From Bacillus dicomae (GTDB lineage Bacteria > Bacillota > Bacilli > Bacillales > Bacillaceae_G), in the NCBI RefSeq assembly GCF_006494425.1, contig NZ_VHIV01000001.1, forward strand, positions 372,001 to 436,000: 64,000 bases of DNA, given 5' to 3'. Of this stretch, positions 16,857-24,050 are shown piece by piece. The position numbers and the translations under genes are program-made. How positions within the stretch are numbered: position 1 is the stretch's first letter; every line of letters begins with the position of its first letter. Under the pieces are notes generated by a model. The model ran no database searches. It saw only the letters and a list, made by a program, of their open reading frames with translations, and was not told the origin of the DNA.

Positions 16857-17342
16857 TCACTCCTTTATGTTTCTCGTTTCTTTTCGTCCGCGGTGTAATT
16901 CAATTTTTACTTTCGCTAATGAGAGACCGGTCATTTCTGCTATTTCCTTATACGAGAATCCGTAGTAATCTCGTAGTAACAGGACATTTCGTCTTTCAAG
17001 CGGAAGAGAAGATAAACCTTCTACCCAACTAGCAATCTCATGTTTTACGAAATATTCATGTTCTGTACTTGGTACGTTTGGTAAATGGAATTCTTCCACT
17101 GTAGTTGTTTTATATTTTTTCTCTTTTCGATACCAATCGATAAAGGCGTTGTAGGCAATTGTAAATAACCACGGTCTAATTTCTTCGCCTTTGTAATAAT
17201 CAATATGGACGAGCATGCGGTAAAATGTTTCTTGCATGAGATCTTCAGCAAAATGAGAATCTCCGGTTAGGGAGAGAAGATAGCGAAATAAATCATGCAT
17301 ATGCTCGGAATAAATGTCTTCTAATGATTGGTTACGTTTCAC
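16857..17342 (-). CDS. ECF RNA polymerase sigma factor (SigM-like)
   Basis: The 161-residue protein has region 2 (EDIYSEHMHDLFRYLLSLTG, AEDLMQETF, RPWLFTIAYN) and region 4 (LPLERRNVLLLRDYYGFSYKEIAEMTG, a helix-turn-helix). GTG 17342 is the start because GGGAGG precedes it; the frame is open further upstream without a site. It directs RNA polymerase to envelope-stress promoters and probably to its own. Resemblance to SigM rests on the partner protein; the exact class is not certain. Confidence 0.86.
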   Translation of the reverse strand: MKRNQSLEDIYSEHMHDLFRYLLSLTGDSHFAEDLMQETFYRMLVHIDYYKGEEIRPWLFTIAYNAFIDWYRKEKKYKTTTVEEFHLPNVPSTEHEYFVKHEIASWVEGLSSLPLERRNVLLLRDYYGFSYKEIAEMTGLSLAKVKIELHRGRKETRNIKE

Positions 17343-17367
17343 TAATTTCCCTCCCTTCATATATAAC

Positions 17368-17393
17368 AACGAAATACATATAAAAAAGTTACA
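17368..17393 (-). promoter_or_regulatory. ECF-type autoregulatory promoter
   Basis: On the minus strand TGTAAC (17393-17388), a 16-base spacer and CGTT (17371-17368) resemble the ECF consensus TGAAAC-N16-CGTC. The site is 25 bases upstream of the sigma gene, as expected if the sigma factor transcribes its own operon. Confidence 0.6.
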
Positions 17394-17478
17394 TTTGTTT
17401 TTAAAATTATAGTAAAAAACGTCAAGAATTGGATAAGATTCTCTTTTATCATAATACATATAAGGCGGGTGAACAGAG

Positions 17479-18381
17479 ATGGAAAGCTATGAAACACAAA
17501 TTCAAAGGTCCATTGATTATATTGAGGAAGATGTAATGGAAAAACAGACGCTGCGTAATTTAGCGCGTATTGCAGGTTTTTCTGAGTCACATTTTCATCG
17601 TGTATTCCAGGCGTTAGTAGGTGATACGGTAATGGAGTATGTTCGAAAGAGGAGGTTAGCCCGGGCAGCTTATCAACTTTCTCATACGGATGAAAAAATT
17701 ATTGATATCGCATTTGAGCATGGCTTTCAATCTCACGAAACGTTCACGAGAGCCTTTAAAAAATTATTTCAAATGACACCGAGTGAATATCGAAAGCAAG
17801 AAATAGAAACACCGATGTATTACAGCGTGAATGTAAAGCAAAGAAAATTAAATCCGTATTTAGGAGGCATACAAATGGAATATCGTATTGTAAATAAACC
17901 AGAATTTTTAGTGGCGGGTTATGAACTGAAGACGACAAGTAAAGAAGGGAAGAACCATCAAGACATTCCAGCATTTTGGCAAGAATATTTACAAAAAGAT
18001 CTTGGAACGACGATTCCGAATCGTAAAGATACGAGCCAATGGGTAGAGCTTGGATTATGTACTGATTTTAATTTAGAAACAGGGGACTTCACGTATATTA
18101 TTGGAATGGAAGTTACAGACTTTGAAAATGTAACAGATGGAATTGCGAAGCGTACTTTCCCAGCAGCGACATATGCTGTATTTACAACGCCGAAAGTGCC
18201 TCATGAAGAAATGGTATCGTCTATTCACCAAACGTGGAATGCTGTATTCTCAGAATGGTTCCCGCATTCAGGATATGAACATTGCGGCGTTACAGAGTTC
18301 GAACTGTACGATGAGCGTTGCCACGAAGATAAGAGTGAGTTCGCTCAAATAGAGCTTTGGATACCGGTGAAGAAAAAATAA
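17479..18381 (+). CDS. AraC-type regulator with GyrI-like effector domain
   Basis: The 300-residue protein has an N-terminal AraC/XylS DNA-binding domain with two helix-turn-helix motifs (LRNLARIAGFSESHFHRVFQ and IIDIAFEHGFQSHETFTRAFKK) and a C-terminal GyrI/Rob-like effector-binding domain from about residue 132. Such proteins activate stress or drug-resistance genes on binding a small molecule. ATG 17479 follows AAGGCGGGTG. The VOC gene downstream, 59 bases away, may be a target or partner. Confidence 0.85.
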   Translation: MESYETQIQRSIDYIEEDVMEKQTLRNLARIAGFSESHFHRVFQALVGDTVMEYVRKRRLARAAYQLSHTDEKIIDIAFEHGFQSHETFTRAFKKLFQMTPSEYRKQEIETPMYYSVNVKQRKLNPYLGGIQMEYRIVNKPEFLVAGYELKTTSKEGKNHQDIPAFWQEYLQKDLGTTIPNRKDTSQWVELGLCTDFNLETGDFTYIIGMEVTDFENVTDGIAKRTFPAATYAVFTTPKVPHEEMVSSIHQTWNAVFSEWFPHSGYEHCGVTEFELYDERCHEDKSEFAQIELWIPVKKK

Positions 18382-18385
18382 TAGA

Positions 18386-18424
18386 GTCAGAGCGAGTCAT
18401 TGAGAAATGGTTCGCTTTTTTATA
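18386..18424 (+). terminator. weak terminator after the AraC gene
   Basis: AGCGA and TCGCT arms with a long loop precede TTTTTT. The short stem suggests partial read-through to the VOC gene. Confidence 0.4.
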
Positions 18425-18440
18425 AAGGAGGAATGGGAAT

Positions 18441-18806
18441 ATGTTCAAAAAACTAGAATGTGTATCTATACATACGAAGGATATAGAAAGGTCAGTTTCT
18501 TTTTATAAGGAAATGGGAATGGAGCAAAACTGGATTATAGAGAGGGAACTAGAAGAAGGGGTTATTTGGACGTTAATAGGATTGAAGTTTCCAGATGAGA
18601 AAAGTTCGGAGTTAGTAATAAGCAATCATCCGGATATTAATTTTATAGAAGTCGAAGTATTAGTAGAAGATGTGCAACAAACATATGACAGTTTAAAAGA
18701 TAATAAAGATGTAAAATGGATTCGCGAACCATTTCCAACAGAATCAGGACACGTTGCGGTAATGGAAGCACCTGATGAGAATGTGTTTGTATTGGTAGGA
18801 AAATAG
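18441..18806 (+). CDS. VOC-superfamily (glyoxalase-like) protein
   Basis: The 121-residue protein has the paired beta-alpha-beta-beta-beta modules of the vicinal oxygen chelate fold, starting LECVSIHTKDIERSVSFYKEMGM and ending HVAVMEAPDENVFVLV. Members are glyoxalases, dioxygenases or drug-binding resistance proteins. The activity cannot be assigned; the usual metal ligands are only partly evident. AAAGGAGG precedes ATG 18441. Confidence 0.78.
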   Translation: MFKKLECVSIHTKDIERSVSFYKEMGMEQNWIIERELEEGVIWTLIGLKFPDEKSSELVISNHPDINFIEVEVLVEDVQQTYDSLKDNKDVKWIREPFPTESGHVAVMEAPDENVFVLVGK

Positions 18807-18820
18807 CTGAAATATGGAGT

Positions 18821-18855
18821 GACCTTTCATAGTGAGTTATGAAAGGTTATTTTTA
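18821..18855 (+). terminator. terminator after the VOC gene, abutting bcr1
   Basis: GACCTTTCATA and TATGAAAGGTT arms precede TATTTTTAT. The T run merges with the TTTAT end of the following bcr1 copy, so the repeat appears to have inserted at the terminator tail. Confidence 0.8.
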
Positions 18856-19008
18856 TCCCGCTTTAATGGGCAGTAAGACCTCCACCTCAAAATTCAGCGA
18901 AAACAAAGAAGTTAGGTAGGGGATCAACTGCCCATAAAAGTCCGATTGGTTCAACTAATAATCAGTGGGGGATGAAGAAAACCCCCACTGATTAAAGTTT
19001 CACTTTAT
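18852..19008 (+). repeat. bcr1 repeat, copy 1
   Basis: This 157-bp element is bounded by TTTAT on both sides, as reported for bcr1 of the B. cereus group. It contains two RNA hairpins: GGGCAGT pairing with ACTGCCC around a stem between CCACCTC and a GGTAGGGG-type segment, and ATCAGTGGGGG pairing with CCCCCACTGAT. It has no reading frame. Small differences from the other copies show that it is older or drifting. Confidence 0.9.
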
Positions 19009-19084
19009 GAGTGGATTGTTAAATTTGTATTGCTTTATCTGTAATACATTTGAAAATGGTAAAATAAAATAGCAATTAAATATT

Positions 19085-19359
19085 GCGGGTGGAAGGTTAT
19101 GCCCTTTCTTCATTTGGTGAAGAAAGGAGGTGTAATCGTATGGAGTTTCTTTTGCAAATTTTGTTGGAAATCACAAAAACTATAGCTAGAGAAGGTATAG
19201 TTATGGGATTTAAGAAATTAACGGCAAAAAAGCGCAAAAAGAAGACCACCCGTCTGCCTGCGAAGCGTGGGAAGTCTTCTAAGCGCAAATAAGCTTTAGT
19301 TGCAACCTTCCACCTTGCGGTAATTAGTTGCAGTGACGGGGTGTTGGAAGCACCTCGTC
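19085..19359 (+). other. structured RNA locus around a 50-residue basic peptide gene
   Basis: Three paired elements surround the small gene. GGTGGAAGGTT (19088-19098) is a perfect complement of AACCTTCCACC (19304-19314), so the two ends of the message can pair. CCTTTCTTCA (19103-19112) and TGAAGAAAGG (19118-19127) form a 10-bp hairpin that covers part of the Shine-Dalgarno sequence. GACGGGGTG (19335-19343) pairs with CACCTCGTC (19351-19359). The layout resembles type I toxin messages, but no antisense RNA has been shown. Confidence 0.55.
19140..19292 (+). CDS. 50-residue basic peptide, function unknown
   Basis: ATG 19140 is nine bases after a strong AAAGGAGG site. The first half (residues 1-24, FLLQILLEITKTIA and following) is an amphipathic or weakly membrane-active helix. 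The second half is extremely basic, with about 15 Lys/Arg in 26 residues. This bipartite form is seen in membrane toxins and nucleic-acid-binding peptides. I do not recognise a family. The ribosome-binding site is partly held in a hairpin and the gene sits inside a long-range RNA pairing, so translation is probably controlled. It is not linked to a neighbouring operon. Confidence 0.6.
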   Translation: MEFLLQILLEITKTIAREGIVMGFKKLTAKKRKKKTTRLPAKRGKSSKRK

Positions 19360-19483
19360 TACTTCATTTTATGCAAAACTTAGTTAGTTTATACTTCTAT
19401 TTATAGTATAACAGTTTAGAAATGTATTTGTTAATAGTTTTATTTTTACTTTGTATAGTAGAGGAAGTAGGTTAATGTTGTCG

Positions 19484-19532
19484 GTTTTTGTCGGTAAGTC
19501 GATATATTCAGAAAATCGCCGATATAATTTCA
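19484..19532. repeat. short copy of the dispersed GATATA repeat
   Basis: It starts with TTTTTGTCGGTAAGTCGATA and ends with CGCCGATATAATTTCAT, the same head and tail as the array at 2243-2366, but with one 40-bp unit instead of three. It lies near the 3' end of the histidine kinase gene. Confidence 0.75.
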
Positions 19533-19580
19533 TATACCGCCGCACGCCTCTATAAGAAAAGACGCCACATAGCGCCTTTT

Positions 19581-21323
19581 CTACGAACGAAACGGGAACA
19601 CAAGTATAATTGTCGTTCCTTTTCCTAGTTCACTATCAATAGAAATCGTTCCGTTATGAGCATGAACGAGCTGTTTTGTAATGGCGAGGCCAAGTCCAGT
19701 TCCAATGTTGCTTTCTTCTGTATTTGTTCCTCTGTAATATCGCTCAAATAGAAGCTCTTTCGTTTTATCATCCATTCCTTTTCCGTTATCGGAAATAGAT
19801 AGTGTAAATGAAGTAGCGTTTTGCGAAAGTTTTACGATAACATTAGTCGTTTCATTATTATGTTTTACCGCGTTTACGAGTAAGTTTTCGATAATACGCT
19901 GGAACCATTTTTCTTCAATGAAATATTGAATTTTATTTGAGCTCGGTACGAATTCGATATTTTGATTTTGAAGTGTCGGGTTATTAATGAATTGTAATAA
20001 TACTTTTTGGACGAATTGATTCATTTCAATGTTCACATGCTGCGCAGGAAGACTGTTATTTTTTAATTGATACGTTAAGCTTAAGTCATCAATTAATGTG
20101 GTCATATATTGAGATTTTTCTTTCATAACGCTACCGAATTGTTGAATGTCACGTTCGTTCCAGTTGTACTGATTTGATTCTAGTAATAAAGCATAGCCAT
20201 AAATAGAGCTAAGTGGTGTTTTTAAATCATGCGTTAGACCTGTAATCCATTCTTCACGTGTTTGCTGGAGTACTTGCCTCATCGCATCATTTTTATTGAG
20301 TGTAGTAGAAAGGTGCTCTAGTGAACTTGTAACATCTCGAAACAAGCGGAACGACCATTTTTCTTTACCAGATCGCCGGAACCGGATAGGTTTCCCTTTT
20401 TTACTAACAGGTTCTTCGTACTTTCCACCAGCGATATTTTTAAGCCAGCGCATCGCATGTAATAACGGCTTTCCGAATTTATTACCGTACCAAATAGAAA
20501 GAATGACTAAATAAACAAATACGATAAGAAGGATTAATCCACATCCGATGAGAAACTTCTTAGTAAATATATCTTCTATTTCATCATCTGGGTAGTAGTG
20601 CTCATTTTTGGCAGTTACAACAAGGAGATGATTGCTATTTGTGTCATAAAAGCTAGACGTGTTTTCTTTATGATTCCACGGTTCTTTTTCACTAAGAGCG
20701 GCTTGTATAACAGAAAATGTTTTTTTCTTTCCGTTTGGATAGGAGAATACTTCTTCGCCAACGCTATTAAAGATTTGAAGTGTTGCTTTTTCTTTAGAAA
20801 GTAAATGCTGTTCTTCTTCTGTTAATGTGAACGAATCCGTAGATACAGAAGGGTGCGTTTTCTGTATTGTTTTCAGTAATGCATTGCTTTTTAACATACC
20901 GCCGTAAATAACAAGTACATTCTTTTCTTCTAATTCAATTTCCCAATATGTAAATGTATAAGGGCTTTCTATGTGATTCTGTATATACGAGAATAAAGAT
21001 GCTTTCGTATAAGATGTTGGTACGTCACTAGGTGTATTAAAGTGATAGAGAACTTTTCCGTTTTCCTCTACAACTTGAATCCAATCATTTTTCTCTTTAA
21101 TTAAGTCTTTTACTTCAGCTTTTAACGAAATATCGCCATCTTCTGAAGAGATATATCTTGCAATCATAAAATTATCAGAATCTGGAATGTTCGGTTCGTA
21201 TGAAGTACTAGTAACAAGAAAAATTAAATAAGTGAAAGCAGCTACTACAGCAATCAGTAATGTAACTAAAACGAATACGTGTTGCAGGATAAATTGGATA
21301 ATAAGTTTTTTATTAAAGTTCAT
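19581..21323 (-). CDS. membrane sensor histidine kinase
   Basis: The 580-residue protein has a first membrane segment at about residues 8-33, an extracellular sensor region of some 215 residues, a second segment at about 250-275, then the dimerisation domain with phospho-acceptor His in GLTHDLKTPLSS near residue 365, and the ATPase domain with ENLLVNAVKHN, DNGKGM and GTGLGLAI. It phosphorylates the response regulator whose gene is upstream, 9 bases away in one operon. The signal is unknown. The sensor region is larger than in bacitracin-type kinases. Confidence 0.9.
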   Translation of the reverse strand: MNFNKKLIIQFILQHVFVLVTLLIAVVAAFTYLIFLVTSTSYEPNIPDSDNFMIARYISSEDGDISLKAEVKDLIKEKNDWIQVVEENGKVLYHFNTPSDVPTSYTKASLFSYIQNHIESPYTFTYWEIELEEKNVLVIYGGMLKSNALLKTIQKTHPSVSTDSFTLTEEEQHLLSKEKATLQIFNSVGEEVFSYPNGKKKTFSVIQAALSEKEPWNHKENTSSFYDTNSNHLLVVTAKNEHYYPDDEIEDIFTKKFLIGCGLILLIVFVYLVILSIWYGNKFGKPLLHAMRWLKNIAGGKYEEPVSKKGKPIRFRRSGKEKWSFRLFRDVTSSLEHLSTTLNKNDAMRQVLQQTREEWITGLTHDLKTPLSSIYGYALLLESNQYNWNERDIQQFGSVMKEKSQYMTTLIDDLSLTYQLKNNSLPAQHVNIEMNQFVQKVLLQFINNPTLQNQNIEFVPSSNKIQYFIEEKWFQRIIENLLVNAVKHNNETTNVIVKLSQNATSFTLSISDNGKGMDDKTKELLFERYYRGTNTEESNIGTGLGLAITKQLVHAHNGTISIDSELGKGTTIILVFPFRS

Positions 21324-21332
21324 ATCGTCACC

Positions 21333-22037
21333 CTACTTTGTAATAAACTTATAGCCAAGTCCGCGAACAGTTTTTATATATTCTGGTTTACTTGGATCTT
21401 GTTCAATTTTTTCACGTAGTTTTCGAATGTGAACCATAACGGTATTATCATCGCCATTATAGGCAGGGGCTCCCCAAACTTTTTCGTATATTTCTTCTTT
21501 CGAAAATACGTAGTTCGGATTCTCGCAAAAGAAGAGTAGTAGCTGAAATAGCTGGGCGGAACATTCGACAATACGTCCATTTACTGTAAGTTCTGCGGAA
21601 TGTTGATCAATTGCAAATCTGCCAAATGAACTGGAGTGTGCTTTTTGTTCGTGTGGTACTGCTTGTTTCATATGTCTTCGGAGTTGTGCTTTCATACGAG
21701 CTACTACTTCAAGTGGATTAAATGGCTTTGTAATATAATCATCTGCACCGTGTGAAAATCCAGATATTTTATCTAAATCAGATGTTTTAGCTGTGAGGAA
21801 GAAGATAGGACAATCTGTTTTTTGGCGAATGATTGGACAAATATCAAAACCAGATTGTCCAGGAAGCATGACATCTAAAATAATTAAGTCGTAATCGTTT
21901 TGCTCTGTAAGAGATAATGCTATTTCAGCCGATGTTGCAGTTGTAATATGAGAAAAACCTTCTTTTTCAAGAATGGTAGTAAGTAATTGTAAAATTGCTG
22001 TTTCATCATCAACGAGCAAAATATTTGCTTGATACAT
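21333..22037 (-). CDS. OmpR-family response regulator
   Basis: The 234-residue protein has a receiver domain (acidic pair in VDDE near residue 10, phospho-Asp in IILDVMLPG near residue 54, Lys in FLTAKTS near residue 104) and a C-terminal winged helix (VHIRKLREKIEQDP, VRGLGYKF). It forms a pair with the kinase downstream. TAGGAGGGA precedes the start. TTTTAAGG direct repeats with 11-bp period in the upstream region are a plausible self-binding site. Confidence 0.92.
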   Translation of the reverse strand: MYQANILLVDDETAILQLLTTILEKEGFSHITTATSAEIALSLTEQNDYDLIILDVMLPGQSGFDICPIIRQKTDCPIFFLTAKTSDLDKISGFSHGADDYITKPFNPLEVVARMKAQLRRHMKQAVPHEQKAHSSSFGRFAIDQHSAELTVNGRIVECSAQLFQLLLFFCENPNYVFSKEEIYEKVWGAPAYNGDDNTVMVHIRKLREKIEQDPSKPEYIKTVRGLGYKFITK

Positions 22038-22063
22038 AAAAAATCCCTCCTAATTTTCTCGAA

Positions 22064-22152
22064 TATCATATCATCTTTCTGTAACTTATGGAATTTTTAA
22101 GGAAATTTTAAGGTTTTCTTTCTCAAAAAATTAAGAATCAGATGATATGATA
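22064..22152. promoter_or_regulatory. symmetric divergent promoter region with response-regulator-type direct repeats
   Basis: TATCATATCATCT (22064-22076) and AGATGATATGATA (22140-22152) are perfect inverted copies, and each contains a TATGAT -10 box facing its own gene. Between them TTTTAAGG occurs at 22095-22102 and 22106-22113, an 11-bp period as used by OmpR-family dimers. This suggests that one regulator controls the two-component operon and the membrane-protein operon together. Confidence 0.6.
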
Positions 22153-22178
22153 AAAGTAACATAGGGGAGGAGATGAGT

Positions 22179-23027
22179 GTGAATCCGTTTCAAACGATGC
22201 GAGCTAGATATTTTTTAATTGTATTTGCACTATTAACTTTAGTTGCAAGAGTCAGTAATGAATTGATAGAAAATACATTTCATATGCAAAATTCTACTTT
22301 TATAAATATTCTTATATTCTATATCCTGCCGATTATGTGGATCTTTTTTGAGTATAAAAAACACCGTGTTTCCTTTTCATTATTTATTAATAAAAAGGAA
22401 ACATTTAACCTGGTGCAAGTTTTATACATTACGATTATGTTATGCGTGTTTAGTTATGGGTATCTTATTTTGTATATGTATAGCTTTGCATGGATTACAC
22501 CGGAATTTATTATGAACGCATTACGTGAACCGATTATAGATAGCACAGGGGGATATGTATATCAATGTATTATGGTCGTATTTATCGCACCAATAATTGG
22601 TGAATTTGTTTTTCGGGGATTTTTACTGCAACGTTTTGCAGCAAAATGGGGAACGAGTATAGCGATCATTGTTGTAGCGCTATTGTTTGCGTTGTTACAC
22701 GTTGATTTCCTAGGTGCAGTTGTATTTAGCGTTGTACTATCAATCGTATATATTCGTACGAATAGCTTACTCATGCCAATTGTTATTCACATGTTAAACA
22801 ATGCGTTTGTAATCGGCGCTTCTTATTTAATAAATAAAGAAGAAATAATGAGTTTTGCAGATTTCTCAAATTATACGACCTTTTTCCCAGGACTTATTAT
22901 TTTTATAACAGGATTAAACTTAGTACTCATCTTCTTATTTGTTAACCGCAAATATTGGAGTAAAGAAATGCCCGCTATATATGTAGAGCAGGAAAAAAGC
23001 TTTTCAGACGTAGTGGGAAGTAAATGA
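22179..23027 (+). CDS. CPBP-family intramembrane protein (CAAX protease-like, altered motif 1)
   Basis: The 282-residue protein has about seven membrane segments and the three CPBP (Abi) motifs near residues 145-210: GEFVFRG, FALLH and HMLNN. In active members motif 1 is EExxxR; here the first Glu is Gly, so protease activity is doubtful. Bacterial members act in peptide maturation or bacteriocin immunity, among other roles. GTG 22179 is preferred because GGGGAGG is only two bases from ATG 22173. The next gene begins one base after the stop. Confidence 0.8.
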   Translation: MNPFQTMRARYFLIVFALLTLVARVSNELIENTFHMQNSTFINILIFYILPIMWIFFEYKKHRVSFSLFINKKETFNLVQVLYITIMLCVFSYGYLILYMYSFAWITPEFIMNALREPIIDSTGGYVYQCIMVVFIAPIIGEFVFRGFLLQRFAAKWGTSIAIIVVALLFALLHVDFLGAVVFSVVLSIVYIRTNSLLMPIVIHMLNNAFVIGASYLINKEEIMSFADFSNYTTFFPGLIIFITGLNLVLIFLFVNRKYWSKEMPAIYVEQEKSFSDVVGSK

Positions 23028-23028
23028 G

Positions 23029-23385
23029 ATGAAGAAGACGATTGAAAAAATATTGAAAGACATTATAGATTCTACGTCTATTACAGATATGTGTGATAAA
23101 AGCGTTTGTCATTGGCTGCAACCTGTAGTAGATACGATTGTGTTTCCAGAGTATTACTTATTTTCTAGTACTCATGTAAAAGAAAATATTATTTCTCTTC
23201 TTATTGTGTTAGGAGTTTTACTAATATTTGGTCTAATTGTAGAAGAAATGATGAAGCACATCTTCAGAAAAAATGAAGAGAAGTATATGTGGGTTCATAA
23301 AGTATTCGAGAAAGTAGTAGTGGCTTTCCTTTTGTTTTATAGTATGAAAACAATCATTTACTTTATAGCTTTGAAACATCATTAA
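23029..23385 (+). CDS. small membrane protein, function unknown
   Basis: The 118-residue protein has two membrane segments (about residues 50-75 and 95-112) and a soluble N-terminal part with Cys at 22 and 27. Its ATG follows the CPBP stop by one base, so translation is almost surely coupled. No family was recognised. It could be a partner of the CPBP protein in the membrane. Confidence 0.7.
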   Translation: MKKTIEKILKDIIDSTSITDMCDKSVCHWLQPVVDTIVFPEYYLFSSTHVKENIISLLIVLGVLLIFGLIVEEMMKHIFRKNEEKYMWVHKVFEKVVVAFLLFYSMKTIIYFIALKHH

Positions 23386-23416
23386 TTCTAAATTTGAAAG
23401 GGATGTATAAAAATAT

Positions 23417-23716
23417 ATGAATGAAACAATATCATCAAATAAGTTTTTTTATTTGATTTTGCTTAGTATTGTGCTAATAACGACAGTCAATGTTATTCTT
23501 CGCTGGGAGGAAGCTTACTTCTTCATGTATTTAGCGCTCCATTTGTTAGGAGTTTTATGTATAAGTGGCGGAATAGTTGCTGAAAAAAAGAGTGAAGAAA
23601 GCGTTAATTATATGTGTGTGACCGGTCTTATTTTACTTTTAGCTGTACAAGGGATTATGAAATATAGTTCTTTTTCTCTGCAAGATTTTAGTTTGTTAAT
23701 GGATGTACTTCCTTAA
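23417..23716 (+). CDS. small membrane protein, function unknown
   Basis: The 99-residue protein has three hydrophobic segments (about 12-28, 32-54 and 64-80) with short loops. The ATG at 23417 follows GAAAGGGATG. It is the third gene of the CPBP cluster, 31 bases after the previous stop. No family was recognised. Confidence 0.65.
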   Translation: MNETISSNKFFYLILLSIVLITTVNVILRWEEAYFFMYLALHLLGVLCISGGIVAEKKSEESVNYMCVTGLILLLAVQGIMKYSSFSLQDFSLLMDVLP

Positions 23717-23727
23717 GGGGGCGCGTT

Positions 23728-23916
23728 ATGTTGTCTAAGAAGCAAATAGGATACGTACTAGTTTTAGTCGGTTTTTTTACGCTTATTGTAACGACGTTAT
23801 TTTTTCAGGACTATGAATATATACGCTATATAAAAGGTGCTGGTTTAATATGTTGGGTTGTAAGTACGTTTCTTATACCAGATTATGAACCGAAGAAAGT
23901 GTCTAAAGGTAGGTAA
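23728..23916 (+). CDS. small membrane protein, 62 residues, function unknown
   Basis: Two hydrophobic segments (about residues 7-27 and 35-51) with a basic N-terminus and tail. AAGGGGGCG lies just before ATG 23728, 11 bases after the previous stop. It ends the CPBP cluster and is followed by a strong terminator. No family was recognised. Confidence 0.65.
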   Translation: MLSKKQIGYVLVLVGFFTLIVTTLFFQDYEYIRYIKGAGLICWVVSTFLIPDYEPKKVSKGR

Positions 23917-23946
23917 AACTCTTCTTTATGTAGAAGAGTTTTTTTA
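23916..23946 (+). terminator. rho-independent terminator closing the CPBP cluster
   Basis: AAACTCTTCT and AGAAGAGTTT arms are followed by seven T. Confidence 0.9.
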
Positions 23947-24050
23947 TGTATATAGAAGGCTCCCGAGCAATTCGCGTAATAAGCTTGTTCTAATTTAGCA
24001 TGTACGAACTTACAATAATAATAGACAGGCAGCATAGAGGAGGGAATAGC

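Noticed and set aside
18852-19008. Small insertion sequence or gene in the bcr1 copies
   Set aside because: No conserved reading frame among the three copies; the shared features are RNA-type stems and TTTAT ends.
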